Assembly (NCBI GenBank): GCA_964544605.1
Contig: CAZJBX010000012.1
Coordinates: 1 to 64,000, forward strand
Direction: 5' to 3'
Origin: JAMIFN01 sp964544605
Lineage (GTDB): Bacteria > Pseudomonadota > Gammaproteobacteria > Burkholderiales > Burkholderiaceae_C
Length of the DNA: 64,000 nt
Made by a program: the position numbers and the translations under genes. The notes under the pieces were generated by a model. The model made no database searches, was not told where the DNA came from, and worked only from the letters and a program-made list of their open reading frames with translations. Each line of letters begins with the position of its first letter. Within the stretch, counting starts at the first letter, position 1. Below, in pieces: positions 34,578 to 43,520 of the stretch.

Positions 34578-35695
34578 TGGGCAGCGTCTTCCTCACCGAG
34601 CTGCTGCTGCCCTGCGATGCCGCTGTGTGGCGGCCCTTGCTGCTCATCAGCCTGCCCTTGGCCCTGCTGCTGGATGTGCTGCTGGGCGAGCCGCCCAAAC
34701 GCCTGCACCCCGTTGTCGGCATGGGCACGCTGCTGCGCCACTTGGCCCGCGTATTTGCGCCGCTGGCCCCCATCACACCCCCACCTGCCGCCACAGAATC
34801 ACTGCGCTTGGATGAAGCCCCAGCGCCTGAGCCTGAAGTGCTGCCGCCGCCTCTGCTGCATTTGAACGCCACAGGGCAGCGGCTGGCAGGCACTGCCGCT
34901 TGGCTGCTGGGTGCGATGCTGGTTTTGGTTTTGGCAGGCTTGGCGCAGGTCGTCATCTTGTGGTTGGCGCTCACTTACTCGCCTTGGCTGGCGGCCCTGC
35001 CCTTGGCCTTATTGCTCAAACCCCTATTCGCCTACGCCATGCTCTACCGTGAGGTGCGTTTGGTCGATGACGCGCTAGAGGTCTCGCTTGCACAAGGCCG
35101 CCAGCAGTTGAGCCGCATCGTCAGCCGCGACACCGATCAGCTCAGCGCCACCGAGGTGCGCGAAGCCGCTATGGCCACCTTGGCCGAAAACTTCAACGAT
35201 TCCGTGATTGCGCCGCTGTTTTGGTTTGTGCTGGCCGGCCTGCCCGGTGCGGCCCTCTACCGCTGGGCCAATACCGCCGATGCCTCTTGGGGCTATATCG
35301 GCCCCTATGCGGGGCGCGATTGGACGGATGCGGGCCGCTTTGCCGCCCGCGCCGATGATGTACTCTCTTGGCTGCCCGCCCGCCTCTGCGCCCTGCTGAT
35401 GATGGCCAGCAATGCCGCCCTACAACCGAGCAAAAGCTGCCGCAAATGCCTGCGCAAAATCTGCCGTGAAGCGCGCAAAACCCCCTCACCCAATAGCGGC
35501 TGGCCCATGGCCGCTATGGCCGTGCTGCTGAATGTGCGCATGGGCAAAGCCCACAGCTACCAACTGCTGCCGCAAGGCCGCTTGGCCCAGCCCAAAGACA
35601 TTCCCGCCGCCCTGCGCATCTGCCGCCGTTCTTGGCTCGGCCTCATGGCCCTGAGTTTGCTGGCACTCACACTCTGCTTGCTGGGGCTGCATTGA
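34574..35695 (+). CDS. cobD: Adenosylcobinamide-phosphate synthase CobD/CbiB
   Basis: 373 residues with several membrane helices. LLDVLLGEPPKRLHPVVGMG is the N-terminal signature; NFNDSVIAPLFWFVLAGLPGAALYRWANTADASWGY is the conserved central region. A Pro/Ala/Glu-rich insertion (about residues 60-95) separates helix one from the rest, longer than usual. It joins the aminopropanol phosphate arm to adenosylcobyric acid. It overlaps bluB at the 5' end and cobC at the 3' end (TGATG). Confidence 0.9.
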   Translation: MMGSVFLTELLLPCDAAVWRPLLLISLPLALLLDVLLGEPPKRLHPVVGMGTLLRHLARVFAPLAPITPPPAATESLRLDEAPAPEPEVLPPPLLHLNATGQRLAGTAAWLLGAMLVLVLAGLAQVVILWLALTYSPWLAALPLALLLKPLFAYAMLYREVRLVDDALEVSLAQGRQQLSRIVSRDTDQLSATEVREAAMATLAENFNDSVIAPLFWFVLAGLPGAALYRWANTADASWGYIGPYAGRDWTDAGRFAARADDVLSWLPARLCALLMMASNAALQPSKSCRKCLRKICREARKTPSPNSGWPMAAMAVLLNVRMGKAHSYQLLPQGRLAQPKDIPAALRICRRSWLGLMALSLLALTLCLLGLH

Positions 35696-36783
35696 TGCCC
35701 CCTATGGATTTGCCCCCCATTTGCCACGGCGGTGCCGATGGCCACGGCCCGCTGCGGCATGATTTCTCTTGCAACAGCCACGGCCTTGGCCCCTGCCCTG
35801 AGGCCCTGGCAGCCGTGCAAAACGCCGACCCCAGTGCCTACCCTGACCCCGATTACCTCGCCCTGCGCCAAGCCATAGGCCGCTTCTACGGCATTGAAGC
35901 CGAGCGCGTCGTCATCGGTGCCAGTGGCTCTGAGCTGATGCAGCGCCTGAGCTACGCCGTGGCGCGGCGCTCCAGCCACACGGCCACACCCACCCAAGTG
36001 CATATGCCGCCCCATGCCTATGGCGACTACGCCCGCGCCGCCCACATTGCGGGCCTGCGCCCCACGCCCCATGCCGAGGCCGCCGATTTGATTTGGCTGT
36101 GTGAGCCCAGCAGCCCCTTGGGTCAGGCGGAAGTGAGCACGCACTGGCCCCATTTGCAGCCGCAGCAAATGGCCGTGCTCGACTGCGCCTACGCCCCGCT
36201 GCGCTTGGAAGGCCATAGCCCCTTTCCACCCCCCGCCAGCAGCCCCCTGTGGCAATTGCACACGCCCAACAAAGCCTTGGGCCTGACGGGGGTGCGCGGC
36301 GCTTACTTGCTGGCCCCCAGCGGGGCCGAGGCGCAGGCCGAGCAACTGCGCCGCATGGCCGCCAGTTGGCCCTTGGGCGCACACGGCCTGGCCATGCTAG
36401 AGGCTTGGCTGCGCCCCAGCGTGCAAAGCTGGCTGGCCCACAGCCTGCCCGCGCTGCGCCAGCTCAAAGCCGAGCAAACCGCCCTGTGCCAAAGCTGGGG
36501 CTGGCAAGTGCAACCCAGCGTGGCCCACTTCTTCTGCGCCCGCCCCAATGTGCCGCCTGCCGAACTGCCCGCCTATTTGCAGCATTTGCGCGGCCACGGC
36601 ATCAAACTGCGGGACTGCGCCAGCTTTGGCCTACCCCACACCCTGCGCTTGAACAGCCTGCCCGCTGTGGCGCAAAACGCTTTAGCAAGTGCGCACTTAC
36701 TTTATCTGCCGCTCACTGGCGGCGCAGGCGCTGGGCAGGAAACAACACCGCAAACTCTGAGCCCTGTCCCAACTGGCTGCTGA
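35695..36783 (+). CDS. cobC: Threonine-phosphate decarboxylase-like aminotransferase CobC
   Basis: 362 residues. It is a class I/II PLP enzyme: HDFSCNSHGLGPCPEALAA, AYPDPDYLALRQAIG, the PLP Lys in TPNKALGLTGVRGAYLL, and LRLNSLPAVAQNALA near the end. In the family it makes aminopropanol phosphate from threonine phosphate. The ATG overlaps the cobD stop. The 3' end overlaps the convergent phoR by 71 bases, with a poorly conserved Gly/Thr-rich tail. The name cobC is also used for the phosphatase further on. Confidence 0.85.
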   Translation: MPPMDLPPICHGGADGHGPLRHDFSCNSHGLGPCPEALAAVQNADPSAYPDPDYLALRQAIGRFYGIEAERVVIGASGSELMQRLSYAVARRSSHTATPTQVHMPPHAYGDYARAAHIAGLRPTPHAEAADLIWLCEPSSPLGQAEVSTHWPHLQPQQMAVLDCAYAPLRLEGHSPFPPPASSPLWQLHTPNKALGLTGVRGAYLLAPSGAEAQAEQLRRMAASWPLGAHGLAMLEAWLRPSVQSWLAHSLPALRQLKAEQTALCQSWGWQVQPSVAHFFCARPNVPPAELPAYLQHLRGHGIKLRDCASFGLPHTLRLNSLPAVAQNALASAHLLYLPLTGGAGAGQETTPQTLSPVPTGC

Positions 36784-38056
36784 TATGCAACTGCGCGCCG
36801 TGGCGTTGCAGCGCATGTTTGACAATGGCCAAGCCCAAACCTGTGCCCCCCGTCTCTCGTGAGCGGCTCCGATCAGCACGGTAAAAGCGCTCGGTCAAGC
36901 GGGCCAAATGCTCAGGCGCAATCCCCGCTCCCGTATCACGCACCGCAAAGCGTGCCCCACCATCGCCCAGGCGCTGCCAAGTCACGCTCACACGCCCGCC
37001 CGATGGGGTGTAGCGCACGGCGTTGTTCACCAAATTAGACAAAGCACTCTGAAGCTCACCCGCATGGCCAGCCAAAGCATCCACCCTGCCCTCGGCATCC
37101 TCCCAACTGGCGGCATCAGGAAACAGCAACTGCAAAGGCGCGGCCTCCGCAGGCCACAATTGCGCCGCACACGCCTGCGCCTCATGCGCACACTGGCTCA
37201 AAAGCATGGGCACGGCCACCCATTCATCCCAGTTGGGCAAAGGGCTGTCCTCTAAACGAGACAGCGTCAGCAAATCCTGCACCAAATGCTGCATTCGCGC
37301 CGCCTGCTGCGCCATCAAAGCCAAATAATGTTCTTGCTCTGCCTCAGACAAAGGCAAGGTTTGCAGGGTCTCTACAAAACCCACCAACACCGTCAGCGGG
37401 GTGCGGATTTCATGCGACACATTGGCCACAAAATCGCGCCGCATGGCCTCGGCCTGCTCCAAGGCGGTAATATCCCGTGAGAGCAGTAATTTGCGCCCAT
37501 CCCCGTAGGGGAAAATCTGAGCCGATATTTTCACGGGCCGCTCTGGGCTGCTGTAGCGCCCCGCCAGCAGCACATCGGTGCTGAAATCTTCTGCGGCAAG
37601 GTAGGCCGCAAACTCAGGCGCGCGCAGCAAATACCCCAAACTCTGCAAAGTATCGCGCTCGCCCTCAAAGCCAAAATGCGCCTGCGCCATGTGATTGCAC
37701 CACTCAATGCGCCCCTGTGCGTCGAGCAAGGTCACGCCATTGGGCGAGGCTTGCAGGGCGGCCAAAATTTCTTGCAACCGTGCATCACTGGCCCCCGCCT
37801 GCTGCGCAGTATCACGCAATTGCCGCCGCATCCGTGCTGCTGCCTCCCCCCAAGCCCCACCCAACTCAGGCTCAGGCTCAAGCGCCCCACTGCGCAACCA
37901 ACGCAGCACACGCTGGGCCGCAACAAAGTCCCACAGCAGCCACAGCCAAACCAATAACAACAGGCCCGCCACCGCCGCCCAAGCCCCCCACAGCCCACCG
38001 GCCAAAGCCAGCACCGCAGCCTGCACCAAGGCAAAAAAGAAAAACCGCTGCCACAT
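36713..38056 (-). CDS. phoR: Phosphate regulon sensor kinase PhoR
   Basis: 447 residues. Two N-terminal membrane helices (ALVQAAVLALAGGLWGAW and AVAGLLLLVWLWLLW) are followed by a PAS domain (PNGVTLLDAQGRIEWCN), the HisKA H-box FVANVSHEIRTPLT, and the ATPase boxes NLVNNAVRYTPSGG, DTGAGI and GTGLGL. AGGTCAAAAGC precedes the ATG at 38056; the upstream in-frame reading overlaps phoB. It phosphorylates PhoB when phosphate is low. It is the last gene of the pst-pho block. Confidence 0.93.
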   Translation of the reverse strand: MWQRFFFFALVQAAVLALAGGLWGAWAAVAGLLLLVWLWLLWDFVAAQRVLRWLRSGALEPEPELGGAWGEAAARMRRQLRDTAQQAGASDARLQEILAALQASPNGVTLLDAQGRIEWCNHMAQAHFGFEGERDTLQSLGYLLRAPEFAAYLAAEDFSTDVLLAGRYSSPERPVKISAQIFPYGDGRKLLLSRDITALEQAEAMRRDFVANVSHEIRTPLTVLVGFVETLQTLPLSEAEQEHYLALMAQQAARMQHLVQDLLTLSRLEDSPLPNWDEWVAVPMLLSQCAHEAQACAAQLWPAEAAPLQLLFPDAASWEDAEGRVDALAGHAGELQSALSNLVNNAVRYTPSGGRVSVTWQRLGDGGARFAVRDTGAGIAPEHLARLTERFYRADRSRSRETGGTGLGLAIVKHALQRHGAQLHISSQLGQGSEFAVLFPAQRLRRQ

Positions 38057-38096
38057 GCTTTTGACCTCCTCACTGTCTGCGCGATTGCATCCGCGC

Positions 38097-38792
38097 TTAT
38101 GAAGCCGTAGGCCGACGCATACAGTAGCCGCGCCCGCGCACCGTCTCCAGCCAAAGCCCAGGTTCGCCCAAGGCGGCACGCAGGCGCTTGATGTGCACAT
38201 CCACTGTGCGCTCCTCAATGGCCACATGGTCGCCCCACACCTTATCGAGCAAATGCGCACGGCTGTGCACCCTCTCGGGATGCACCATCAAATAATGCAG
38301 CAAACGGAACTCCGTCGGCCCCAGCTTCAACTCCTGCGCCTGGTAATACACCCGATGCGCCGCTGCATCCAAGCGCAAAGCTCCCAAAGTCACGCTATCG
38401 CTGCTGTTTTCAGGTGCTCGGCGGCGCAAAACGGCCCGCATACGGGCCAGCAGCTCTTGCGGCGAAAACGGCTTGGTGATGTAGTCATCCGCCCCCGCAT
38501 CCAAACCCTGCACCTTATCCGTCTCATCGCCACGCGCCGTCAGCATCAGAATCGGCACAGCGCGGCTGCGGGCTTGGCTGCGCCAATGCTTGGCCAAGGC
38601 CACGCCGCTCGTGCCAGGCAACATCCAGTCAAGCAAAATCAAAGCGGGCAGCACCGCATCCACCTCCGCTAGGGCGGCCTCACCATCGGCCACCCACACC
38701 GGCTCAAAACCGTTGTGCCGCAAATGCACGGCAATCAACTCGGCAATCGCCGCCTCATCTTCCACAATCAATACACGCGGTTGACGCATCAT
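38097..38792 (-). CDS. phoB: Phosphate regulon response regulator PhoB
   Basis: 231 residues. The receiver domain has acidic EDE at 11-13 and the phosphoacceptor Asp55 in LILLDWMLPG. KPFSPQELLAR carries the conserved Lys. A winged-helix OmpR-type DNA-binding domain follows (LGPTEFRLLHYLMVHPERVHSR, RTVDVHIKRLRAAL). Two ATGs are adjacent at 38792 and 38789. It binds Pho boxes; one lies upstream of pstS at 43432-43449. Confidence 0.94.
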   Translation of the reverse strand: MMRQPRVLIVEDEAAIAELIAVHLRHNGFEPVWVADGEAALAEVDAVLPALILLDWMLPGTSGVALAKHWRSQARSRAVPILMLTARGDETDKVQGLDAGADDYITKPFSPQELLARMRAVLRRRAPENSSDSVTLGALRLDAAAHRVYYQAQELKLGPTEFRLLHYLMVHPERVHSRAHLLDKVWGDHVAIEERTVDVHIKRLRAALGEPGLWLETVRGRGYCMRRPTAS

Positions 38793-38799
38793 CGCCCCC

Positions 38800-39507
38800 T
38801 CACTTGGGCTGTAGAGCCAGCTCAATCTCGGCCAAGGTCGCATGGCGCACATCCTTGCCCTCCACCAAATAAATAATCAGCTCGGCCACATTTTTAGAAT
38901 GATCGCCAATGCGCTCAATCGCCTTGGCCAAAAACAACAAATCCAAGCTGGCCGATATGGTGCGCGGATCCTCCATCATGTAAGTAATAAGGGTGCGCAC
39001 AAAACCATCGAACTCCTCATCAATCAAATCATCCTCTTTCAAAATCGCCACCGCCGCCTGGGTATCCAATCGAGCAAAGGCATCCAAAGCCTTGCGCAGC
39101 AGGCCAGAAGCCAAAGCCGCTGCCACGCGCAAATCCCCAGCAGGCAGCGTCCGTGGCGCACCACTGTTGATGATGGAGCGCACCATGCGCGCCATGCGCG
39201 TGGCCTCATCGCCCATGCGCTCCAAATTCGCCGTCGCCTTCGAGAAGGCAATCAACAAGCGCAAATCCCGCGCCGTAGGCTGACGGCGTGCAATGATGGC
39301 TGAGAGCTCATAGTCAATTTCCACCTCCATCGCATTGACCCGCTGCTCCAACGCATAGACCTGCTCCACCGCCTCATTGTTAAAGCCCGAAAGGGCATCA
39401 ATCGCTTGACGAATTTGGGCCTCCACCAAACCGCCCAACTCCATTACACGAGCTGAAACTTGATTGAGTTCCAGATCAAATTGCGAAGAAAGATGTGCTT
39501 CACTCAT
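38800..39507 (-). CDS. phoU: Phosphate transport regulator PhoU
   Basis: 235 residues. It has two repeated three-helix bundles with the PhoU signatures ARQPTARDLRLLIAFSKATANLERMGDEA and FLAKAIERIGDHSKNVAELI. It mediates signalling from PstSCAB to PhoR and limits uptake. AGGAGATAAAGC precedes the ATG. It lies 18 bases after pstB and eight before phoB. Confidence 0.95.
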   Translation of the reverse strand: MSEAHLSSQFDLELNQVSARVMELGGLVEAQIRQAIDALSGFNNEAVEQVYALEQRVNAMEVEIDYELSAIIARRQPTARDLRLLIAFSKATANLERMGDEATRMARMVRSIINSGAPRTLPAGDLRVAAALASGLLRKALDAFARLDTQAAVAILKEDDLIDEEFDGFVRTLITYMMEDPRTISASLDLLFLAKAIERIGDHSKNVAELIIYLVEGKDVRHATLAEIELALQPK

Positions 39508-39525
39508 GCTTTATCTCCTATCTAT

Positions 39526-40311
39526 TTAACCGAATCGGCCTGTGATGTAATCTTCTGTGGCTTTGTGCTCTGGCTTCAAAAACAACTGCTCCGTTGCACC
39601 AAACTCCACCAGCTCACCCAAATACATATAAGCGGTGTAATCGCTGCATCGCGCAGCCTGCTGCATATTGTGGGTCACAATAACAACGGTGTAATCGTCT
39701 TTTAACTCAGCAATCAATTCTTCGATTTTGGCCGTAGAAATAGGGTCGAGTGCCGAGCAAGGCTCATCGAGCAAAAGCACCTCGGGCTTGATGGCCACGC
39801 CCCGCGCAATGCACAGGCGCTGCTGCTGCCCGCCCGATAAACTGCTGCCGCTTTGCTGCAATTTGTCTTTCACCTCATTCCACAGCGCCGCCTTCCTCAA
39901 AGCCCACTCCACGCGTTCATCCATATCACCTGCATTCAATGGCTCAAACAACTTCACGCCAAATGCAATGTTGTCGTAAATCGACATCGGAAAAGGCGTG
40001 GGCTTTTGGAACACCATGCCCACTTTGGCACGAATCAGCGCCACATCTTCGCGGCTGGTGAGCAGGTCTTGGCCGTCAAGCAAAATTTGCCCTTCGGCGC
40101 GTTGCTCAGGATACAGCTCAAACATGCGGTTAAAAGTGCGCAGCAAAGTCGATTTACCACAACCCGATGGGCCAATAAAAGCCGTGACTTTGTTGCTAGG
40201 AATATCCAAATTGATATTGCGCAGGGCATGGAATTTGCCGTAGAAAAAATTTAAATCGCGCACGGCCAATTTGGTCGCTTGCTTTTGTGCGGCAGTAGTC
40301 GTTGTATTCAT
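39526..40311 (-). CDS. pstB: Phosphate ABC transporter ATPase PstB
   Basis: 261 residues from 40311 (MNTTTTAAQKQATKL); an in-frame ATG at 40326 is also possible, but GGAAG stands at ribosome-site distance from 40311. Walker A is GPSGCGKST, the Q-loop GMVFQKPTPFP, the signature LSGGQQQRLCIARG, and Walker B VLLLDEPCSALD. EDYITGRFG is the typical PstB C-terminus. It energises high-affinity phosphate uptake. Confidence 0.95.
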   Translation of the reverse strand: MNTTTTAAQKQATKLAVRDLNFFYGKFHALRNINLDIPSNKVTAFIGPSGCGKSTLLRTFNRMFELYPEQRAEGQILLDGQDLLTSREDVALIRAKVGMVFQKPTPFPMSIYDNIAFGVKLFEPLNAGDMDERVEWALRKAALWNEVKDKLQQSGSSLSGGQQQRLCIARGVAIKPEVLLLDEPCSALDPISTAKIEELIAELKDDYTVVIVTHNMQQAARCSDYTAYMYLGELVEFGATEQLFLKPEHKATEDYITGRFG

Positions 40312-40328
40312 ATTAGGAGCTTCCATCT

Positions 40329-41198
40329 TTATTTCTGACGCGTGAGCACACGCGCCAATATATTGAGTGCCAAAACAGCCAAGGTGATGAGGAAAACCGC
40401 AGCCCAAGCCAGTTGTTGCCAGTTCTCGTAAGGACTCATGGCAAATTTAAAAATGGTCACAGGCAGGCTGGCCATAGGGCGGCTGGGGTCAGCATTCCAG
40501 AACTGGTTGTTCAGTGCCGTAAACAAAAGCGGCGCCGTCTCGCCTGCAATACGCGCTACGGCCAATAGCACACCCGTAATGACCCCGGCACGGGCCGCTT
40601 TGAGCGTGATGCGGCTGATGACCTTCCACTTGGGCGTGCCCAAGGCATAAGCGGCTTCGCGCAGGCTGGCAGGCACCAAGAGCAGCATGTTTTCAGTGGT
40701 GCGAATCACCACTGGAATCACAATCAAGGCCAGTGCCAATATGCCCGCATAACCTGAAAAGCTTTTGAATTGGGCCACCACCACGGTGTAAACAAACAGG
40801 CCAATGACGATGCTGGGTGCAGACAGCAAAATGTCATTGACAAAGCGCGTGATGCCTGCCAATCGGCTGCTGGGCGCGTATTCGGCCAAATACACCCCCG
40901 CCATCATGCCAATCGGCGTGCCTACCAAGGCAGCCAAACTCACCATCAGGGCCGAGCCAAAGATGGCATTGGCCAAGCCGCCCGCCTCATTCGGTGGCGG
41001 TGTCATTTCAGTAAAGAGAGCCAGGCTCAGGCCACCCAGCCCCAGGCGCAGGGTTTCCCACAAAATCCACACCAGCCAGAACACCCCAAAGGCCATCGCC
41101 AAGAGCGATAAAGCCAGCGCGATTTGGTTGAAGCGTTTGCGCCGGGCAAACCGTGCTTGGCGCAATTGTTGGGTTGCTGCAATGGGTGTTGTTGTCAT
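40329..41198 (-). CDS. pstA: Phosphate ABC transporter permease PstA
   Basis: 289 residues with six membrane helices. GGLANAIFGSALMVSLAALVGTPIGMMAGVYLAEY and LREAAYALGTPKWKVISRITLKAARAGVITG, the coupling EAA loop, identify it. GGAGC precedes the ATG, which overlaps the pstC stop by four bases. It forms the channel with PstC. Confidence 0.94.
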   Translation of the reverse strand: MTTTPIAATQQLRQARFARRKRFNQIALALSLLAMAFGVFWLVWILWETLRLGLGGLSLALFTEMTPPPNEAGGLANAIFGSALMVSLAALVGTPIGMMAGVYLAEYAPSSRLAGITRFVNDILLSAPSIVIGLFVYTVVVAQFKSFSGYAGILALALIVIPVVIRTTENMLLLVPASLREAAYALGTPKWKVISRITLKAARAGVITGVLLAVARIAGETAPLLFTALNNQFWNADPSRPMASLPVTIFKFAMSPYENWQQLAWAAVFLITLAVLALNILARVLTRQK

Positions 41199-42175
41199 GT
41201 CCGTGCTCCTTCGGCTTTTTGCAGGCGGCCCAGTAAAACTTTAGACAGCGCCAAGACCACAAAGGTAATAAAGAACAGCACCAAGCCAAGGTAAATCAAG
41301 GAGGCTTGGTGCAAGCCCTCGCCCGCTTCGGCAAACTCATTGGCCAGCGCCGAGGTGATGCTATTGGCCGCATCAAATACGGAAATAGAGGTGAGCTGGT
41401 TCATATTGCCAATGACAAAAGTCACCGCCATCGTTTCGCCCAAAGCGCGCCCCAAGCCCAGCATGATGCCGCCGAGCACCCCTGTTTTGGTGTAGGGCAG
41501 CACCACTTTCCAAATCACCTCCCAAGTGGTCGCGCCCAAACCATAGGCCGATTCTTTCAGCAGCGCAGGCGTGACTTCAAACACATCGCGCATGACCGAG
41601 GCAATAAACGGAATAATCATGATGGCCAAAATCATGCCTGCGGCCAAAATACCAATGCCAACTGGCGGGCCAGACACCAGCGCCTCTAAATACGGCACGC
41701 CCTGAAAGGCCGCCTGCAAAGGCTGCTGCACGAAACGCGCCAAAATCGGGCCAAACACCATCAAGCCCCACATGCCATAGACGATGGAGGGGATGGCCGC
41801 GAGCAATTCAATGGCAATACCCAAGGGGCGTTTGAGCCAAGCGGGAGCCAATTCCGTTAAGAACAAGGCAATGCCAAAGCTCACGGGCACGGCAATCAAT
41901 AAGGCAATGGCCGATGTCATCAGCGTGCCGTAAATCATGACCAAACCGCCATATTCATCCATCACAGGATCCCACTGGCTGCGGGTGAGAAAGCTCAGGC
42001 CATATTCGCTGATGGCGGGCCAAGCGCCAAATACCAACGAAACCAAAATACCCAGCAAGAGCGCCAAAGTCAGCAGCGCCGCACCATAGGCTGCGCTGGC
42101 AAATAGGCGGTCAGCCAGGCCAGATGCCCAGCGTGGGCTGCTAGCAGCCCCAGATTTAGAGTGCGGATGCGGCAC
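41195..42175 (-). CDS. pstC: Phosphate ABC transporter permease PstC
   Basis: 326 residues when started at a GTG at 42175, which has a strong AAGGGAG five bases upstream. The in-frame TTG at 42226 has no such site. SLVFGAWPAISEYGLSFLTRSQWDP and KESAYGLGATTWEVIWKVVLPYTKTGVLGG (EAA loop) are characteristic. It pairs with PstA. A 159-base gap with weak inverted repeats separates it from pstS, as often seen where pstS is expressed more strongly. Confidence 0.93.
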   Translation of the reverse strand: MPHPHSKSGAASSPRWASGLADRLFASAAYGAALLTLALLLGILVSLVFGAWPAISEYGLSFLTRSQWDPVMDEYGGLVMIYGTLMTSAIALLIAVPVSFGIALFLTELAPAWLKRPLGIAIELLAAIPSIVYGMWGLMVFGPILARFVQQPLQAAFQGVPYLEALVSGPPVGIGILAAGMILAIMIIPFIASVMRDVFEVTPALLKESAYGLGATTWEVIWKVVLPYTKTGVLGGIMLGLGRALGETMAVTFVIGNMNQLTSISVFDAANSITSALANEFAEAGEGLHQASLIYLGLVLFFITFVVLALSKVLLGRLQKAEGART

Positions 42176-42334
42176 ACCAACTCCCTTTGCTTGAAGAAAA
42201 ACGAGGAAAGCCCCGCGCCGCGCCAACAGTGGCTGGCGGCTTGGAGCGGGTGCTGTGTTTTAGCGTCATATGCGCGTTTTGAGCTGTAGAAACGGCCTGA
42301 GTCGCCATGTTTGTATCAGCTCAAAGTGTGCCAT

Positions 42335-43372
42335 TTACTTCACGACAATGCTGTTGCCTGAAGTATCTTGGATGTCCTTCCAAGACTGGGCAATCGCCGC
42401 TTTCACACTCTCAGGCATGGGCACATAGTCCAAGTTAGCGGCTGTGGCATCGCCATTTTTGTACGCCCACTGAAAGAACTTCAAGCTAGTGGCTGCTTGC
42501 GCGGGCTTGTCTTGCTTTTTCTGCATCAAGATGAAAGTTGCGCCGCTGATGGGCCATGCGTTTTTGCCCGCTTGGTTGGTCAAGATTTGGTAGAAGCTCT
42601 TAGACCAATCGGCAGAGGCGGCAGCGGCTTTAAAGGTGCTGTCATCGGGCACAACAAAAGCGCCGTCGGCGTTTTGCATTTGCACAAAGTTCATTTTGTT
42701 TTGCTTCACATAGGCGTATTCCACATAGCCAATGGAATCAGGCAGGCGCGCCACAAAAGCGGCCACGCCCTCATTGCCCTTGCCACCCGCACCTGTGGGC
42801 CAGTTCACGGCTGTGCCTTCGCCCACTTTGCTTTTCCACTCAGCGTTGACTTTGCTCAGGTAGTTGGTGAAGATGAAGCTGGTGCCCGAGCCATCAGCGC
42901 GGCGCACCACGGCAATGGCTGAATTGGGCAATTTCAAACCAGGGTTCAGGCTTTGAATGGCAGGATCGTTCCAGCGGCGGATTTTGCCCAGATAGATGTC
43001 GCCCAAGACCTGACCGCTCAATTTCATCTGCCCAGAGGCGATGCCTTTGATATTGACCACAGGCACGACCCCACCAATCACCGTCGGGAATTGCAGCAGC
43101 CCCTTTTGATTCAAGTCCGCATCTTTTAAAGGCGCATCTGAAGCGCCGAAGTCCACGGTTCGGGCCTCAATCTGACGCAGACCTGCGCCTGAGCCAACCG
43201 ATTGGTAATTGATTTTCACGCCCGTGGCCTTGTAATAATCAGCCGCCCATTTCGCATACAAAGGCGCGGGAAAGCTGGCCCCAGCGCCCGTGGCCTCCTG
43301 CGCTTGCACGCCCAAACTGGCCGTCACAGACAAAGCCGCAGCCAAGACATAAGAAAACGGTTTGATTCGCAT
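42335..43372 (-). CDS. pstS: Phosphate-binding protein PstS
   Basis: 345 residues. The signal peptide MRIKPFSYVLAAALSVTASLGVQA is followed by the PstS motif TGAGASFPAPLYAKWAADYYKATG. SVGSGAGLRQIEARTVDFGASDAPL and RRADGSGTSFIFTNYLS hold the phosphate ligands. AAAAGGAC before the ATG at 43372 decides the start over ATGs at 43387 and 43408. It binds phosphate in the periplasm and is the first gene of the pst operon under a Pho box. Confidence 0.96.
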   Translation of the reverse strand: MRIKPFSYVLAAALSVTASLGVQAQEATGAGASFPAPLYAKWAADYYKATGVKINYQSVGSGAGLRQIEARTVDFGASDAPLKDADLNQKGLLQFPTVIGGVVPVVNIKGIASGQMKLSGQVLGDIYLGKIRRWNDPAIQSLNPGLKLPNSAIAVVRRADGSGTSFIFTNYLSKVNAEWKSKVGEGTAVNWPTGAGGKGNEGVAAFVARLPDSIGYVEYAYVKQNKMNFVQMQNADGAFVVPDDSTFKAAAASADWSKSFYQILTNQAGKNAWPISGATFILMQKKQDKPAQAATSLKFFQWAYKNGDATAANLDYVPMPESVKAAIAQSWKDIQDTSGNSIVVK

Positions 43373-43415
43373 AAAAGTCCTTTTCATAGACAGGGTTGAG
43401 AAGTTCATGCAGGAA

Positions 43416-43449
43416 ATTCTAGGTAGGCTTTATGACAATGTGATGACAG
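43416..43449 (-). promoter_or_regulatory. Pho box and -10 box of the pst operon
   Basis: On the minus strand the seven-base repeats CTGTCAT and TTGTCAT are separated by CACA, giving the 11-base spacing of a PhoB site (43432-43449). Ten bases further lies TAGAAT (43416-43421) as the -10 box. The -35 region is replaced by the Pho box, as in known PhoB-activated promoters. Confidence 0.9.
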
Positions 43450-43520
43450 CCTCCTGCCCCTTCCTCCCCCCGTCCACCACACCCCCAGCAACCCATTTCT
43501 AGGGGACAATTGCCCCCACC

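Noticed and set aside
38057..38260. N-terminal extension of PhoR to 38260
   Set aside because: It overlaps phoB in another frame and lacks a ribosome site; the first membrane helix follows directly after the ATG at 38056.
43450..43520. Third cobalamin riboswitch before cobT
   Set aside because: The 71-base region is too short and lacks the B12 box and L5 core.
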